A stretch of 64,000 bases of DNA, taken from NCBI GenBank assembly GCA_023052935.1, contig CM041297.1, positions 103,698,063 to 103,762,062 on the forward strand, in the 5' to 3' direction. The position numbers and the translations under genes were made by a program. This document shows positions 1 through 11,677 of the stretch, one piece after another. A model generated the notes under the pieces. The model did no database searches, was not told the origin of the DNA, and saw nothing but the letters and a program-made list of their open reading frames with translations. This DNA comes from Piezodorus guildinii. Its lineage: Eukaryota > Arthropoda > Insecta > Hemiptera > Pentatomidae. The stretch's first letter is position 1. Every line of letters begins with the position of its first letter.

Positions 1-1273
1 TTGAAGATAAAAAAAAGAAGATACCTCTTTATTAATTTTTAACTTTTTGTGTAATAATTAATTTTTGATGTGCACAAAAATTTTATAATAAGATTTAGTG
101 ATGTTGTTATCAACTTGTAGGACCTGAGGATGGAAATGAGATACCGAAACGTTGTGTGCTGGTGTTATGAGAAAAAAAAATTTTTGAATGATAAAATATA
201 ATATCACCCCAAATTTTCCATCTCTAATATTGCTGAATTTCTTCAGGATATATTAATAATCAATAGAGGAATATAATAATATAACAATTTACTATTTTAT
301 TTTATAATATGCGATTAATACTTAAAGTATAGGCCTTATTTATCTATCGTAATTAGCCATTTGCTCGACCTACGCAATACTATTCTTTGGGATATCTGAC
401 AGAGAATCTTGAACCAGGATTGGGTTTGTTTCGAAATAGTCCAGACTCTTGCCGCTCAACATTTTCGATTTTCATGATTTTTTAACCAGTTATTAACCAT
501 CATGAAAAAAAAAAGTGAATAATTTTTTTTGCTGGAAAAAAAACCTTATCTTTGAAAAGGTTTACACGATCGAAGTTTTTTGCAAGGAGTGCAATGAAAA
601 GGCTTTACAAGGAAAAAAAATTGAGCGTGATAATTATTCTAACTTTTCTTGTTATAGCCACAGAGTGTTACAGTTAGATATAAGTTTTCTTGATTTTTTT
701 TAACCATTTCCTTTCCTACGAGACAATGGTGCTGAAAGGAGAAAAAAACGTAGGTAGTAAAATAAACATTATTCTAGTTTTTATCTCGTTCCGAAATATG
801 AAGAATTACAGAGTTAATATTTTTTAATGAACATGCTATTTTAACAGCGAAGAAAATTTTGTGACTCAAAATCCTCAGTTTTAGTCACTAAAATGTCACT
901 CAATACAGATAGGTATTGATATGTAATCTATGTAATCGTAAAAAAAAAGATTCTTTCCAATTCTTTGAAAATTCATTTACAAAAAAGGACTAAGTTTTCA
1001 AGATCCTTAAAAAAATATCGCTTAAAACATTATTGATGTGTACATTAGACGAAGGCCTACAACCTAAGCAGAAAAATCGCCTTATAAAAAATCAAACCTA
1101 CGGTCTATGGTGTTCACCATCGTATCTAAATCTTATTGTTCTGAAAAAAAGTTTCATCATATGTATTGTGTCTGAGAATAATGAGAGAAATGCATTATTC
1201 TATTAATAATTCATAACCAAACAGTGCTACCAAACTGTATTGGGTTGCACATTAACACAGAGCTAGGTTTACA
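1..1273. other. AT-rich DNA, no gene recognised
   Basis: This stretch is very AT-rich with homopolymer A runs and only short chance reading frames. Apart from a small hairpin motif near 123-153, annotated separately, I recognise no coding sequence, tRNA or repeat family here. Confidence 0.6.
123..153 (+). other. GARGATG..CGAAACG motif, copy 1
   Basis: CCTGAGGATGG is followed by an A-rich loop and CCGAAACGTT, forming a short stem flanked by GAGGATG and GAAACG. The same arrangement recurs at 29843-29870 with a better stem. The function is unknown. Confidence 0.4.
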
Positions 1274-2137
1274 TTTACATTATTTAATCATTAGAAATAA
1301 TATTGCTTTATTGAGAAGTAATACAATCTGCCACTATTTGGGCAATAAGTATTAGAGATAAAAGAAGTCATTCATTCCATATTACAAAGTAAAACAAATA
1401 AAAAAATAAAATGCCTCAATAACAAATGAAGAAAAAAAAAAAAAAATAAATAAAATGAAATAAAAGAAAATAATTATAATCTAAGGACACATTACATACC
1501 TATATACAATATTTACATACTGCCCCTGGGAACTCCAAATCGAATCTCTGCATCCAGAATGGATGCCGAGGCACAATGTCAGGAGATCCCAGCGCCTCTC
1601 AGTCAGCCGCGTCACCAATCTAGTCAGTGGAGACTGAGTGAGGGCGCTAGAGCCACACATCTCAGGCATGAGTGGAGAAATTGGCCATTGCCAGCACTCC
1701 AGTTGGTATTTATAAGAGATCTCTCGGCCACTGCCGCCTCAACCTACGAGGAGGTTGTAAGGATGGTTGGTACTAGATAGGGATTGTGCCAAGGGATTAG
1801 GAAGAAGAGTAAGTTTCTGATTGGAAAGTTGAGAATTTGGATGGGATGAGATCAAGGACATAAGGGATCTTGAGGTCATGATGTAAGGTCTTGTTTGTAA
1901 CATAATAGGGAGCATTGACTATTGTTATAAGGACTTTGGACTGAAAGGATTGGATACGTTTGATGTTCGAAAATTTAGTAGTACCCCATAGTTCAATTCG
2001 TAGGTCCACATAGGTTTTAGATTGTCTTGTAAATTAATGTTCTGTTCAATAGTCTATATAACTGTCCGTATTTTCTGTTGAGCTCTTGTATTTTAAGTCG
2101 AGTATGTGGGTTCCAGATCATCTTTTTTTACATTATT
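1274..2137 (-). mobile_element. Jockey-A 3' fragment with 11-bp target-site duplication
   Basis: This is a 5'-truncated non-LTR retrotransposon on the minus strand, occupying 1285..2126. It starts at the WNPHTRLK part of ORF2, downstream of the reverse-transcriptase core, and runs through the C-terminal region and 3' UTR. The reading is broken by a deletion near 2020-2035 and by stops, but VLRTIVNAPYYVTNKTLHHDL remains recognisable in two pieces. The direct repeat TTTACATTATT lies at 1274-1284 and 2127-2137. The 3' UTR carries a TGCC/GGCA hairpin at 1329-1344 and a CAATAAA signal just before the end. It is closest to the copy at 7298-8208. Confidence 0.85.
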
Positions 2138-2230
2138 AAAAAAAAAAAATAAAAGAATGCGAGCATAAACACCTTAATGACCAACAGAATCAAAGTAAAA
2201 AAAAACCTAATTGAAAATATAAGTTTATAT

Positions 2231-2573
2231 AAAGTAGAGAAAAGGAGCGGCGTGGTCTAGTGGATAGAGCACTTGGCCACTGTTCTCCGGGTTCTAGGTT
2301 CGCATCCAGGCTGTGGCAGAATATTATTTATTATTTTAATTCGGGCGGGGGGCGACCTTAGGGTATGGAGACCCTTCTGGGGAAGACCCAGTCTCTTTAA
2401 TGCGGGTACCCGAAAATGGGGAAAAGCCTGGCAGCTGAGCGCGATCAAGGCCTGATCACCTTATTGCACAGCCTTTAGTATAGAAACAGTACGAACCTCT
2501 ATATGTACTGAGCCCAAGACTCTTTATGGGTTGTAGAGGTACAGTTTTTTTTTTTTTTTTAAAGTAGAGAAAA
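2231..2573 (+). mobile_element. SINE-1 copy 1 (tRNA-derived), 13-bp target-site duplication
   Basis: A tRNA-like head at 2244 has an A box (TGGTCTAGTGG, 2253-2263) and a B box (GGTTCGCATCC, 2297-2307) with normal spacing. A unique body of about 200 bp and a T-rich tail follow. The direct repeat AAAGTAGAGAAAA flanks the element at 2231-2243 and 2561-2573, so the SINE itself is 2244-2560 and looks complete. Related copies lie at 12439-12728 and, inverted, at 30510-30746. It would be transcribed by RNA polymerase III and moved by a LINE in trans (family knowledge, not shown here). Confidence 0.9.
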
Positions 2574-2774
2574 TAAAATAAAATTAGGTAAACACATAAA
2601 AAACTAACATCCATATTCATATGATGATGGACCGGAAGAGTATCACTATTGACGAAAAGTGGGTTACTGGCCAAATCCGAATTACTGTTAGCAATAGCTA
2701 GATCATGGTCTAACTGCATTTTTGGTTGCAGAAAGTTGAAAATTTAAAAAAAAATCTAACTTTTCTGTGTTTTT

Positions 2775-3660
2775 ACTTTCACTTACTATATATAGTAAGC
2801 GGAAGTATTGCGATCGTGAAAATTTCCGAATTCCAGTTTTCAACGGAAATACACGTTTTAGGGTCCCCTGAGTCCAAATAACCAAGTCCCGCAAAATGGT
2901 CTGTGTGTGTGTGTGTGTGGTAACTCCCGGGCGGAAACGGTAGGTCCTATGGAACTGAAATTTCATATTTAAGACAACTATACGCCCGAGACGTGACAAA
3001 ACTTTTTTCATCAAAATAAGCTTACCAGAAGAGGCACTTTATAACATGCATTTTGCACCTTTTTTCGAAAACGGTTCCGACGATTTTGATTAAACTCGCT
3101 ATATCGATGTACAATTTAATGGGCTTTAATATCATGTAGGTTTTTTTCTGATTAAAATGGTCTGACAGGGCTTAAATTCCGATATTTTAAATTTTCTTCC
3201 CCTAAACTACCTTTAATTTTGTAAATTCGATAAAAATCGATTATCTTGTTAACGCTGATGATAAACAGGTAAATATATAAATTGAATAAATTCGATAACC
3301 AACTAAAGGAGAAAACAGAAAAAATATTTGTTTAATGCAATTTTTCGTTTTTGAACATAAGAGCAATAACATACATGTATGATATACCGTTGGAAAGCTA
3401 AAGATTTTAGAAAAACTATTATCTCACACACAAGCTTTTGAAAGTTAATAGAGAGTGATGAAATGAACATAAAACTAACTGATTAATTTAGATAATAATA
3501 TAAGAGATTTTTTAATAAAACACATTTTTTTCCTATATAAATTCAATTTAATTAATTCCTTAATAGTTTCACGTATTTTTATCTCTAACTGTTTTTGAAA
3601 ATTCTTTCATTGGTATTAAAAATGGAGATAAGTGAAAGTCGTGTGTTGCCCGCACCAGAT
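2775..3660. repeat. Repeat D copy 1 (unclassified, 886 bp)
   Basis: This dispersed repeat begins with ACTTTCACTTAC and the palindrome CTTACTATATATAGTAAG, and has an internal conserved TG tract near 2900. It ends with TAAGTGAAAGT followed by a GC-rich tail of about 20 bp (CGTGTGTTGCCCGCACCAGA). The first and last 11-12 bp are inverted repeats of each other. No coding capacity was seen. Copies lie at 22456-23138, 58795-59545 and 59552-60384, with fragments at 6415, 10530 and 28565. Confidence 0.75.
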
Positions 3661-5397
3661 TTTTTTAAAGTGGTTATTCATGACAAATTTGTTCCTGATG
3701 GATGATATACGATTCTGAACTCAACGGCGAAAAACCAGGAAAATGTTACGCTAAGTTGTCATATCGTTATCCTGCTTAGATCGACCGAACAGGGGTTTTA
3801 TAATTTCGAACTAAATTTTAGAAAAAGTTGAAAGAACTTCCAGGTCCGAACTCCTGCCTCATTGACCATAATGTCTAGATCTCGCATCATCGGATTACGA
3901 CTAGTTATAATCTATGGCCCATTTTCTTCGAATGTTAAAATTGTGGTGGGTCAATACAATTTTCTTTAATTTTGCCGCTCAACTGATTTGATTTTCATAA
4001 TTATTATATCAGTTAATCCCTATCCTTTTATAAATATAAAACAGTTGACAAAATATTATTCTGACAAATACTTTTAGTGCTGCAGCCGTTGTAAGTCAGG
4101 TTCGTAGCCAAAAACATGTGAATATAAATCATTCTAATCCTTGTCATTTCATAAATATCAAATCATAACGTAAAGTAGCAATATTTTAAGGATCTACTTT
4201 ATACTTTTTCATCTCAAAACATTACCTAAATAGTAAAGAAAGTTTTTAAAAATTGGTCGAAAATTAAAAAAAAACGAGACTTTTAATGAGTTAAAAGTTT
4301 ATAAAGGGTAAGATACTCGCCTTTGATTATTTTTTTCATAAATAGAAACGTGATCCTTTGTTTGTAAACGAAACAGACAAAAAATCTATGTTTTGCGATT
4401 AAACAGGTTACACACCTAAACGATGAGTTTGAGAGGCATGAATTTAGTAACAGACTGAGCTGATTCCTGTATTTAAAATAGTGTAAACTATTAATGATAA
4501 AACCTTAGTTTCTCTTTTAAACTGAATAGTTAACAATATTTTTGACAATCATTTACTGACCATTGACTATGTTTTTGTTGGAAGTTCTAATTTATATACT
4601 TGCTTAAAAAAAGATCTTTTGGGGCTTAATTAATTATTTCATTTCGTTTAAATTGTTTTGGATGACAAAAGATCTAATTTAGGAAAGGGCTGTGCTCACC
4701 TAGTTACAGATGATTCTGTTTGATTACTACAACTCCTCAGAGCTCATTACAGAGTGCCGGAAGAAGTCTAACAGTTCTTAGGCAACTACTTGAGAAAGCT
4801 GTTGATAAAGTTCTTCTCGACCAGACCCTACATTTTCTTAATATTCTACAGAGAAGACAGTTCTTTCGAGGGAGTTCATGGTCAGAACTAATTTAAGCGA
4901 TAAGCAGCTTATTTCCTAGGTCTGGTCGGGTAGTCGTAAACATCCTAGGCAAATTCAAACTGTTTTCTTTCCTTGTTGGCCCTTTTATTAAAGTACATAA
5001 AGAGGAGCTTTACATAGTGTTCGCTAAAGGAGAAAACTGTTTCTATTAAAGAACACTACGATAAATGTTTTTCTGTCTGCATACTTCTACCTCTGCATTA
5101 AGAAGAAAAAAAAATATTGAATGTTGTTCAGTGACATTAAATAAAGCTTCATGTTTAAATAAAATTTATCGCAATAAATGAAGATAGAACATAATATTAA
5201 AAGGTATAAAATAAATAAATCAAACAGATATGTGTATCGATATAAATAAACGCAAATCTCAAAATCGATATAATTTTTTTATTAACTAAAATATACGATT
5301 TAGGAACATATATAAATAACAGTATAAATGAGGTATTACTATTTTTGTTTTATTTTATTATTTTTAAAAGACATAGCCACAGTTGAAATATTTATTG
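3661..5397. other. AT-rich DNA, no gene recognised
   Basis: No supported coding region was found. A slightly GC-richer part near 4690-5070 has no open frame of useful length. A short dispersed repeat at 4281-4336 is annotated separately. Confidence 0.5.
4281..4336 (+). repeat. Short dispersed repeat, inverted partner at 40.3 kb
   Basis: The blocks GAGTTAAAAGTTTATAAA and CCTTTGATTATTTTT reappear with the same spacing in reverse complement near 40272-40330. No coding sense was found in either copy. Confidence 0.5.
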
Positions 5398-5580
5398 GAA
5401 GACGCCTAAAAAGGAGCTGGACATGAGATCTGCTGATTTAAACCAGCAATTTTGGACTAGGTAGGGGTGGTAATGAAATGAGTAATATCCTTCTAAATGG
5501 CTAACATGTCCCGCTTATTAAGTCCCAATATTAATGTCATGTTGATTGTAGAAGGAGCTAATAAAAAATAAAATGAAAAT
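5398..5580 (+). mobile_element. Jockey-C 3' end fragment
   Basis: The reading RRLKRSW followed by DLL, then a stop and a short 3' UTR, matches the C-terminal end of the Jockey-C ORF2 seen at 6.2 kb and 61.25 kb. It is heavily decayed with in-frame stops, and its boundaries are approximate. Confidence 0.5.
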
Positions 5581-5664
5581 AATTTAATATGAATTATTAA
5601 ATAATATACACTAAAAGTGATTATTAGATATTTTGTATTTAAATTAACAGGTAACTAATTAACT

Positions 5665-6340
5665 ATTTAACACAACTTTACGATTGGTGCAGACATGGGA
5701 AAATTCGACTTAACCAAGACAAATCCCAACAAATTACTTTCACTATCCGACATGAAATCTGCTTTCCTAATCTTGAAAACATCTAAATTCCGCAGACAAA
5801 CAAAAGCAAATATCTTGGCTCGACATTTGAGTGACATGGGGTCCACACATCAACCTTAACAAACGACGTTAAAAAAAAATTATACTCACTTCTTTCAAAT
5901 GCTTAAAGTTTAAACTTAAACAGACATTGAACAACTACACATAATTACTTCACAGATATACGAGACAGAAAAAGAGACATGTTTGCATAAAATTCAAATT
6001 TCTCAATCGAAAACTCATAAAACTATAACAAATTTTTCATAGTAAGTTAGAAATATTACCCTTTATATGTCAACAGTCAACGAACAGATCAAGATTCTCT
6101 GTAAACGTTTTCGCGACAACTTACTGACATTAATATAAGAGCTTGGCCACTATCGACATGCCTCACAACATCCGTTTAAGACTGAAAAGAAGTTGGATGA
6201 GGGACCTTTTCTCATAAATAGGAAACAGGAATCAAGCTAGGAAGAGATGCCGCTGGTATATTACTCTATCCATCACGCCTACAAAGCCACAAGATCAAAA
6301 CACCATCGCATTTACTGGTTGCCCATGAAGTTGAAAAGTG
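5665..6340 (+). mobile_element. Jockey-C fragment, thumb region to 3' UTR
   Basis: Broken reading frames give a reverse-transcriptase thumb block (IRLNQDKSQQITFTIR), then KYLGSTFE, KKKLYSLLSNA and the terminal RLKRSWMRD equivalent near 6175-6215. These correspond in order to the post-catalytic region of Jockey ORF2 proteins. Multiple stops and frameshifts show it is long dead. It is clearly distinct from Jockey-A and Jockey-B. Confidence 0.6.
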
Positions 6341-6414
6341 TGAATAAAACCATTAAAGTTTAAAAAATGAAACTTGAATAATTTTTACATTTATTGAGCT
6401 ATGTATGAAATATA

Positions 6415-6530
6415 AAGTAAGCAAAGTATTGGGATCTTGAAAGTATTCAAGTTCATGTTTTCATCGGAAATACTCGTTTTTTTAACGAAAGTCCCATAAA
6501 ACGTTCTGTGATATGATAAGTCTAGCTTGA
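6415..6530. repeat. Repeat D 5' fragment (diverged)
   Basis: AGTAAGCAAAGTATTGGGAT, the GTTTTCATCGGAAATACTCG block and a shortened GTCCCATAAAACGTTCTGTG parallel the first 120 bp of repeat D. It is too diverged for exact ends. Confidence 0.5.
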
Positions 6531-6667
6531 AAATATTAAGTTGTATAAAATCGAAATATCTTATTTTAGAAGATTATCTGCCTAAATACAAAAAGATAAA
6601 ATGAAGAACGAAATTTTAATAAAAGGCTAATAATTAGATAATAAGAAATTTAAATTTAAAATTAACA

Positions 6668-7297
6668 TTTTTACTCCTCTTGTCCCGGTTGAACAGATCC
6701 GATATCTAGGACTGCACATTGATAAACGACTCACTTGGAATCCTCAGACAAGACTGAAACGACAAGAAGCTGCACGACGTTTTCGACTACTTCAACACTT
6801 ACTAGACAAACGTTCTAATCTTCCACTTAACTACAAAAGACTCATCTACATGACTATCATAAGACCAATATGGACTTACGGAGTTGAGCTCTTGGGCTCT
6901 ACTAAACCATCGAATTCTTGTCGTATCCAATCCCTACAGTCCAAAATCCTTCGTAAAATCCTTAATGCTCCTTACTTTGTAACCAACAAACTCATCCATG
7001 AAGACCTTAATGTCCCATATGCTGCTGATTTGGCCCGTACGAGGAATCAATCCTTCCATGACAAACTCCATTCCCACCCTAATCCTTTCGTTTCAATCCT
7101 TTCTTCCTCTTCAATTTCTGACAATCCTCCGAGGCGTCTGAAAAGGAGATGGCCCCGGGACCTTCTGGTTTAGAATATTTTCAGAGTGCTTACGTTGGGA
7201 AGCTTCTCTACATGTGTTTCATGCCTTTTTATATTTCATTCAAATTTACTTGTAGTATTACTTGTTATACAGTTGTAAATTCCAATAAATAAATAAT
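6668..7297 (+). mobile_element. Jockey-B 3' fragment
   Basis: This is a 5'-truncated Jockey-B copy. An uninterrupted reading frame from 6673 to 7173 covers VEQIRYLGL, RLTWNPQTRLKRQ and IIRPIWTYGVEL through the terminal RRWPRDLLV, then a 3' UTR ending with a TGTAAATTCCAATAAA signal. It is over 80 percent like the same region of the full copy at 53.1-58.1 kb by eye. Its tail was the target of the Jockey-A insertion at 7298-8208. Confidence 0.85.
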
Positions 7298-7980
7298 ACG
7301 GACAATTATATAGACTACTGAACAGAACATCACAACTTTCCATTGAAAACAAACTATTGATTTACAAGACAATTCTCAAACCAATGTGGACCTACGGAAT
7401 TGAACAATGGGGAACTACTAAATTTTCGAACATCCAATCCTTTCAGTCCAAAGTCCTTAGAACAATAGTCAATGCTCCCTATTATGTTACAAACAAGACC
7501 TTACACCATGACCTTAAGATCCCTTATGTCCTTGATCTCATCCTATCTAAATTCTCAACCTTCCACCTGAAACTTACTCTTCTTCCTAATCCCCTGGCAC
7601 AATCCCTATCTAGTACCAACCATCCTTACAACCCTCCTCGTAGGCTGAGGCGGCAGTGGCCGAGAGATCTCCTATAAAAATGCAACTGGAGTGCAAGCAA
7701 TGGCCAACTTCTCCACTCATGTCTGAGAGTGTGTGGCTCTAGCGCCCTCACTCAGCCTCCACTGGCTAGACCGGTGACGCGGCTGAATGAGAGGCGCTGG
7801 GAACTCATGGTGTTGTGCCACTCCATCCACTTCTGGGTGTAGGGGTTCAATTCGGAGTTCCCAGGGGCAGTATGTAAATAATGTATATAGGTATGAATGC
7901 GGCCAAGATTTTATTTACTTTATATTTTATTTTTATTTTCATTTGTTAGTTAAGTTTACTTATCTTATTTCATCTTATGT

Positions 7981-8018
<38 letters not shown>

Positions 8019-8051
8019 TATTATTATTTATTTGTGCATTATTATTATTAT

Positions 8052-8099
<48 letters not shown>

Positions 8100-8219
8100 C
8101 ATTTTCACTCTGTAGATATGGTATGAATGACTTATTTTAGCCCTAATACTTATTGCCCAAGATAGTGGCAGATTGTATTATTTCCCAATAAAGCAATATT
8201 ATTAAGTAAAATAAATAAT
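7287..8219 (+). mobile_element. Jockey-A 3' fragment inserted in a Jockey-B tail
   Basis: The element at 7298-8208 begins in the C-terminal part of ORF2 (YGQLYRLLNR) and stays open to the terminal RRQWPRDLL and a stop near 7677. A 3' UTR of about 530 bp follows, containing a TA run (7986-8014), a T run of about 42 nt (8055-8096), a TGCC/GGCA hairpin (8154-8170) and CCAATAAA. The direct repeat AAATAAATAAT lies at 7287-7297 and 8209-8219; it is low-complexity but correctly placed. The 3' UTR matches the copy at 1285-2126. Confidence 0.8.
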
Positions 8220-8578
8220 GAAAAACAAAAAAAAAATTACCATTTTTACGTACGTCATAGATTTGTAACTCCTATTCTTTAACTGCTAAATGTATTTTTT
8301 AGCTTTAAAATGTTTCACATTTTTCATACTGTAAATTTTTTAAAATTATTATTTTTCTATTATCTTATTATCAACTTTTATTAAAATTTCTTTTCTCCCC
8401 TTTTGTTTTAAATTATTATTATATTTATCAAATATCATAACTAAAATTTCACTTTGTTTGTAATTATCTGTATAATTTATTTTTCTTACCTTTATATATT
8501 GTATTCCACTACTGGTTGTTAACTTTGTTTTTCGTTTTTATAGCTCTCCAGGGCTATAATTAATGTCTGCATCAGTAA
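8220..8578. other. AT-rich spacer, no gene recognised
   Basis: Apart from possible untranslatable sequence belonging to the truncated LINE that follows, nothing is recognisable here. Confidence 0.5.
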
Positions 8579-10009
8579 ATTTATAACTACTCTCTACAGA
8601 ATTCTACCTTTCCAACAGCTTGGAAAAAAGCTATAATCCGTCCTATTAGCAAAGTTTCAGTTCCAACCAGAGCTTCTGATTTCCGACCGATTTCCATCCT
8701 CTCCAATCTCTCAAAGCCGTTAGAAAGAATAGTACATTCACAGCTCAACACCTTCCTAGAGCAAAAGTCCCTAATAAATCCCCTCCAATCCGGTTTCCGA
8801 ACTCACTTCTCAACACAATCCGCCTTGTTGAAAATTACTCAAGATATCCAATCCTCCATAGATAAACGCAAAATCACAATCCTTGTTCTATTTGACTTTT
8901 CCAAAGCGTTCGACCTAGTGAACCATGATATCCTGCTTTCAAAACTCGAAAATCTATCCCTATCAAACAGTGTCTTAAAGTGGTTCCAATCCTACCTATC
9001 TCATCGCTCCCAAACAGTTATTATTCCTGATAAACCTACTTCTTCTCCACTCTTACTAACTCGCGGTGTTCCACAAGGATCCTCACTCTCTCCGACTCTA
9101 TTCTCTTTATACATAAATGATCTACCTGACTCTATCCATCATTCAAAATATCATTTATATGCCGATGATCTACAGATCTACCTTTCCTTTTATCCCAGCG
9201 AGATGTTTGAGGCGATTCGTAAGATGCAGGAAGACATAGATAATATTAACGCATGGGCATCAAAGAATGATTTAAGACTGAACGTCGATAAAACTAAGGC
9301 CATAATTATAGGTTCCAAACATCTCGTTAATTCCCTTCCTTATTATCCCTTACTATACCTTAACGGACTACCTATCCATTTCCATACTACCGTTAGAAAT
9401 CTTGGTGTCGTCTTTGACCAAAATCTTTCTTGGAATAATCATGTATCCCATATCATTCGTAATTCCATCTCTACTCTTAAACTGTTCTCAAGATTGCGTG
9501 ATTCACTGCCTTTCGATGTTCGTCGGTTCCTTGTTTCGTCCCTTGTCTTCCCCCACTTCGATTACTGCTGCCTGGTGTTTGGTGGATTGTCTGGTGGACT
9601 CGAAATGAGACTGGAAAGACTTATGAAATGTTTCATTAGATTCATCTTCGGGGTCCCTAGGCGCTCCAGCGTTTCTGACAGGTATGCCGAGTTGAAGTGG
9701 CTCAATCCTGTTTCCCGGCGAAAGTATTTCTTGGGAGTTTTTCTATCCCGTACTTTCAATACCAAAAATCCATCCTACATTCTTGACCTACTCATCCCTT
9801 GTTCATCGGTACATTCGTTTAATACAAGATCCCAGTCCAGTAACCTATATATTCCTTTTCATCAAACATCATCCTTTAAAAAATCATTTAGTTTGCGTGC
9901 CACATCGTTCTGGAATTCCATACCTACCTCTATACGCAAAGCACCTTCTTTAACCTCATTTAAAAGCAAATTGTTCCTTCATCTCCTCAACCATCCATCT
10001 ACAGATTAA
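8579..10009 (+). pseudogene. CR1/L2-like LINE reverse transcriptase, 5'-truncated but open
   Basis: An open frame of about 476 codons encodes the reverse transcriptase of a non-LTR element. It lacks the N-terminal endonuclease, so it is a dead-on-arrival truncation. Motifs in order are FPTAWKKAIIRPISK and FRPISILSNLSK (finger), FDFSKAFD (first catalytic Asp), GVPQGSSLSP, YADDLQIY (catalytic YADD) and VRNLGVVFDQNLSW (thumb), followed by the C-terminal region ending in SFKSKLFLHLLNH. Counting from the first methionine at 8825, FDFSKAFD is residues 23-30, GVPQG 81-85 and YADD 112-115. The frame continues upstream of that methionine to 8579. No internal stop is seen, which points to a recent insertion. 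The overall style is CR1/L2 group rather than Jockey; the clade call is by eye. Confidence 0.8.
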
Positions 10010-10383
10010 TTGTAAACAAAACGCTAGAATAGTGGTCATGTCACATTCTAAAATGAGGACCACAACAAATATGTAAACAATGTTTCAGACATATATTCAC
10101 CTTTCTCTTTCTTTCTTCTGTTTTTCTCGGTGACCTTATTATACCATAAGAAGCACAATATTAATATATCTTTAGATACACATTAATGATTATATAACTA
10201 TAAACATATATGCATACTAAGTAATCGTAGTTATTTATTTAATTTTATTTATTCTTATTTTTAAATAATATTATATCTTAAGTTTGTATTTCTTTTATGT
10301 TTTTGTTTCTGTGCCAGACACAAGCCAAAGTTTTGTACTTTTCTGTTATTCTTAGGGGACTGAAGGTCCCAGAATAAAATTTA

Positions 10384-10414
<31 letters not shown>

Positions 10415-10415
10415 A
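8579..10415 (+). mobile_element. CR1/L2-like LINE copy with TTTC-repeat tail
   Basis: The element comprises the truncated reverse-transcriptase frame plus a 3' UTR of about 400 bp. The UTR ends with a GGGAC-TGAAG-GTCCC hairpin (10356-10370), AGAATAAAA and a (TTTC)n run at about 10381-10414. A hairpin followed by a short tandem-repeat tail instead of poly(A) is typical of CR1/L2-group LINEs. The 5' junction is uncertain, and no flanking duplication was identified. Confidence 0.75.
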
Positions 10416-10529
10416 AATTAAGTTTATACTTAATTGTATGTTCTATTGACTGCACCTTGAACCAACTTCTCTCATATATACACACAGTCAACCATTCTCA
10501 CTTCATTAAAATTCTTAAATTAATTTTTA

Positions 10530-10572
10530 CAACGGAGGTAAGTGAGTCGTGTTTTGCGTGCACCAGATTAAT
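10530..10572. repeat. Repeat D terminal fragment
   Basis: GGAGGTAAGTGA, then GTCGTGTTTTGCGTGCACCA, matches the last 35-40 bp of repeat D. Only the end is present. Confidence 0.5.
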
Positions 10573-11002
10573 TTAAGGTGTGTGTTGCGATAAATATAGA
10601 AGATAAAAATAAAATAAAAATGGAAAAGTTTAGAAAATCCTTGAGGGTTAGTTTGAAGATAATCCCACTTTAATAAGGCCTCTCTCTAGTGGAGAAAGTT
10701 GGCCTATTAGGTGGATTTTCACCAAAGCTCCTTCTTCTAACTGGAAGCTGTAATAAGGGAGCGCCCGATCCCAGAGCTGAGGGGGAACGAGGGGGTCTGG
10801 GGGAGTATAGCTAACCTAAGTGCTATTGAGCTGGGGGGACAAAAGATCAAGGAAATGTCGATTTAAATTCGTTAAGGCTCTTCTGAGGTTGATAACCCTA
10901 AGAGGATATGTCTTCCTGGGGCATATCTACGTTTGCTACAACAATACGAATTAACTGGAGTAACTTGAGAGTTATGGTTTCTAGTTAATTTATTCTGAGC
11001 AC
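10573..11002. other. Unidentified GC-richer segment
   Basis: Positions of about 10660-10870 are clearly richer in G and C than the flanks, with runs such as GAGGGGGAACGAGGGGGTC. No reading frame, tRNA box or familiar repeat was found. It may be part of an unrecognised repeat. Confidence 0.4.
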
Positions 11003-11677
11003 TTCTATGCATATTACCTAACCGACGATTTGACCAATTATATAGACTGTTAAACATAAAATCTCCAATTTCTATTGTAAACAAATTGCTAATTTACAAG
11101 ACACTAATGAAAACTATCTGGATCTATGGACATGAACTGTGGGGGACACCCAAATTTTCAAACATCAAACGCATTCAATCCCTTCAATCTAAAGTCCTCC
11201 AAACAATAGTTAATGCTCCTTATGATGTCACTAACCATACCAAATACCACGACCTAAATATTCCATTTATTTTAGAGCTTATTCCATCACAACTCTCCAA
11301 ATTCCATCAGAACCTTACCCATCACTCCAATCCCTATCCAGCTCCACACACCCTTACCATCCCCCTAGAAGGTTGAATCAGCAGTGGCCTCCAGATCTCT
11401 TGTAAACATGTATATTGTAGTTCTAGCATTGGCTAGATTCTCCACTCACGTGCTGTATGCTTGAAGATTGTATATACGTATGAGTGACTTTTGTACACAT
11501 TCTTATGGATTCTTTAATTTATATATGTATATTGTATTATTATTTTATAAATTTATTGTTTTGTATATATTGTGTGAGTGTATTATAAATGTTTTACTTT
11601 ATCACTATTTAAAATGTCCTAATTAGGAAAGATTGTCAAATCACACAATAAAAATTGTTACTTAAAATTCTATGCAT
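11003..11677 (+). mobile_element. Jockey-A 3' fragment with 10-bp target-site duplication
   Basis: The insertion at 11013-11667 holds the C-terminal part of a Jockey-A ORF2 (RRFDQLYRLLN, ELWGTPKFSNIKRIQSLQSK, NAPYDVTNH). A frameshift near 11375 separates it from the expected terminal block. The 3' UTR contains the hairpin TCCTAATTAGGA (11617-11628) and ACAATAAAAATTG. The direct repeat TTCTATGCAT lies at 11003-11012 and 11668-11677. It is a subfamily diverged from the copies at 1.3 and 7.3 kb. Confidence 0.85.

Noticed and set aside
2253..2320. Possible genuine tRNA genes at the A/B-box heads (2253, 12151, 14711)
   Set aside because: Each head lacks a clean cloverleaf, is followed by a repeat body found elsewhere in the window, and in two cases (2253 and the 16.1-kb copy) is bounded by target duplications, so they are SINEs.
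7986..8096. TA run plus poly(T) as an independent element end
   Set aside because: Both lie inside the 3' UTR of the Jockey-A copy at 7298-8208, whose hairpin and signal continue beyond them.
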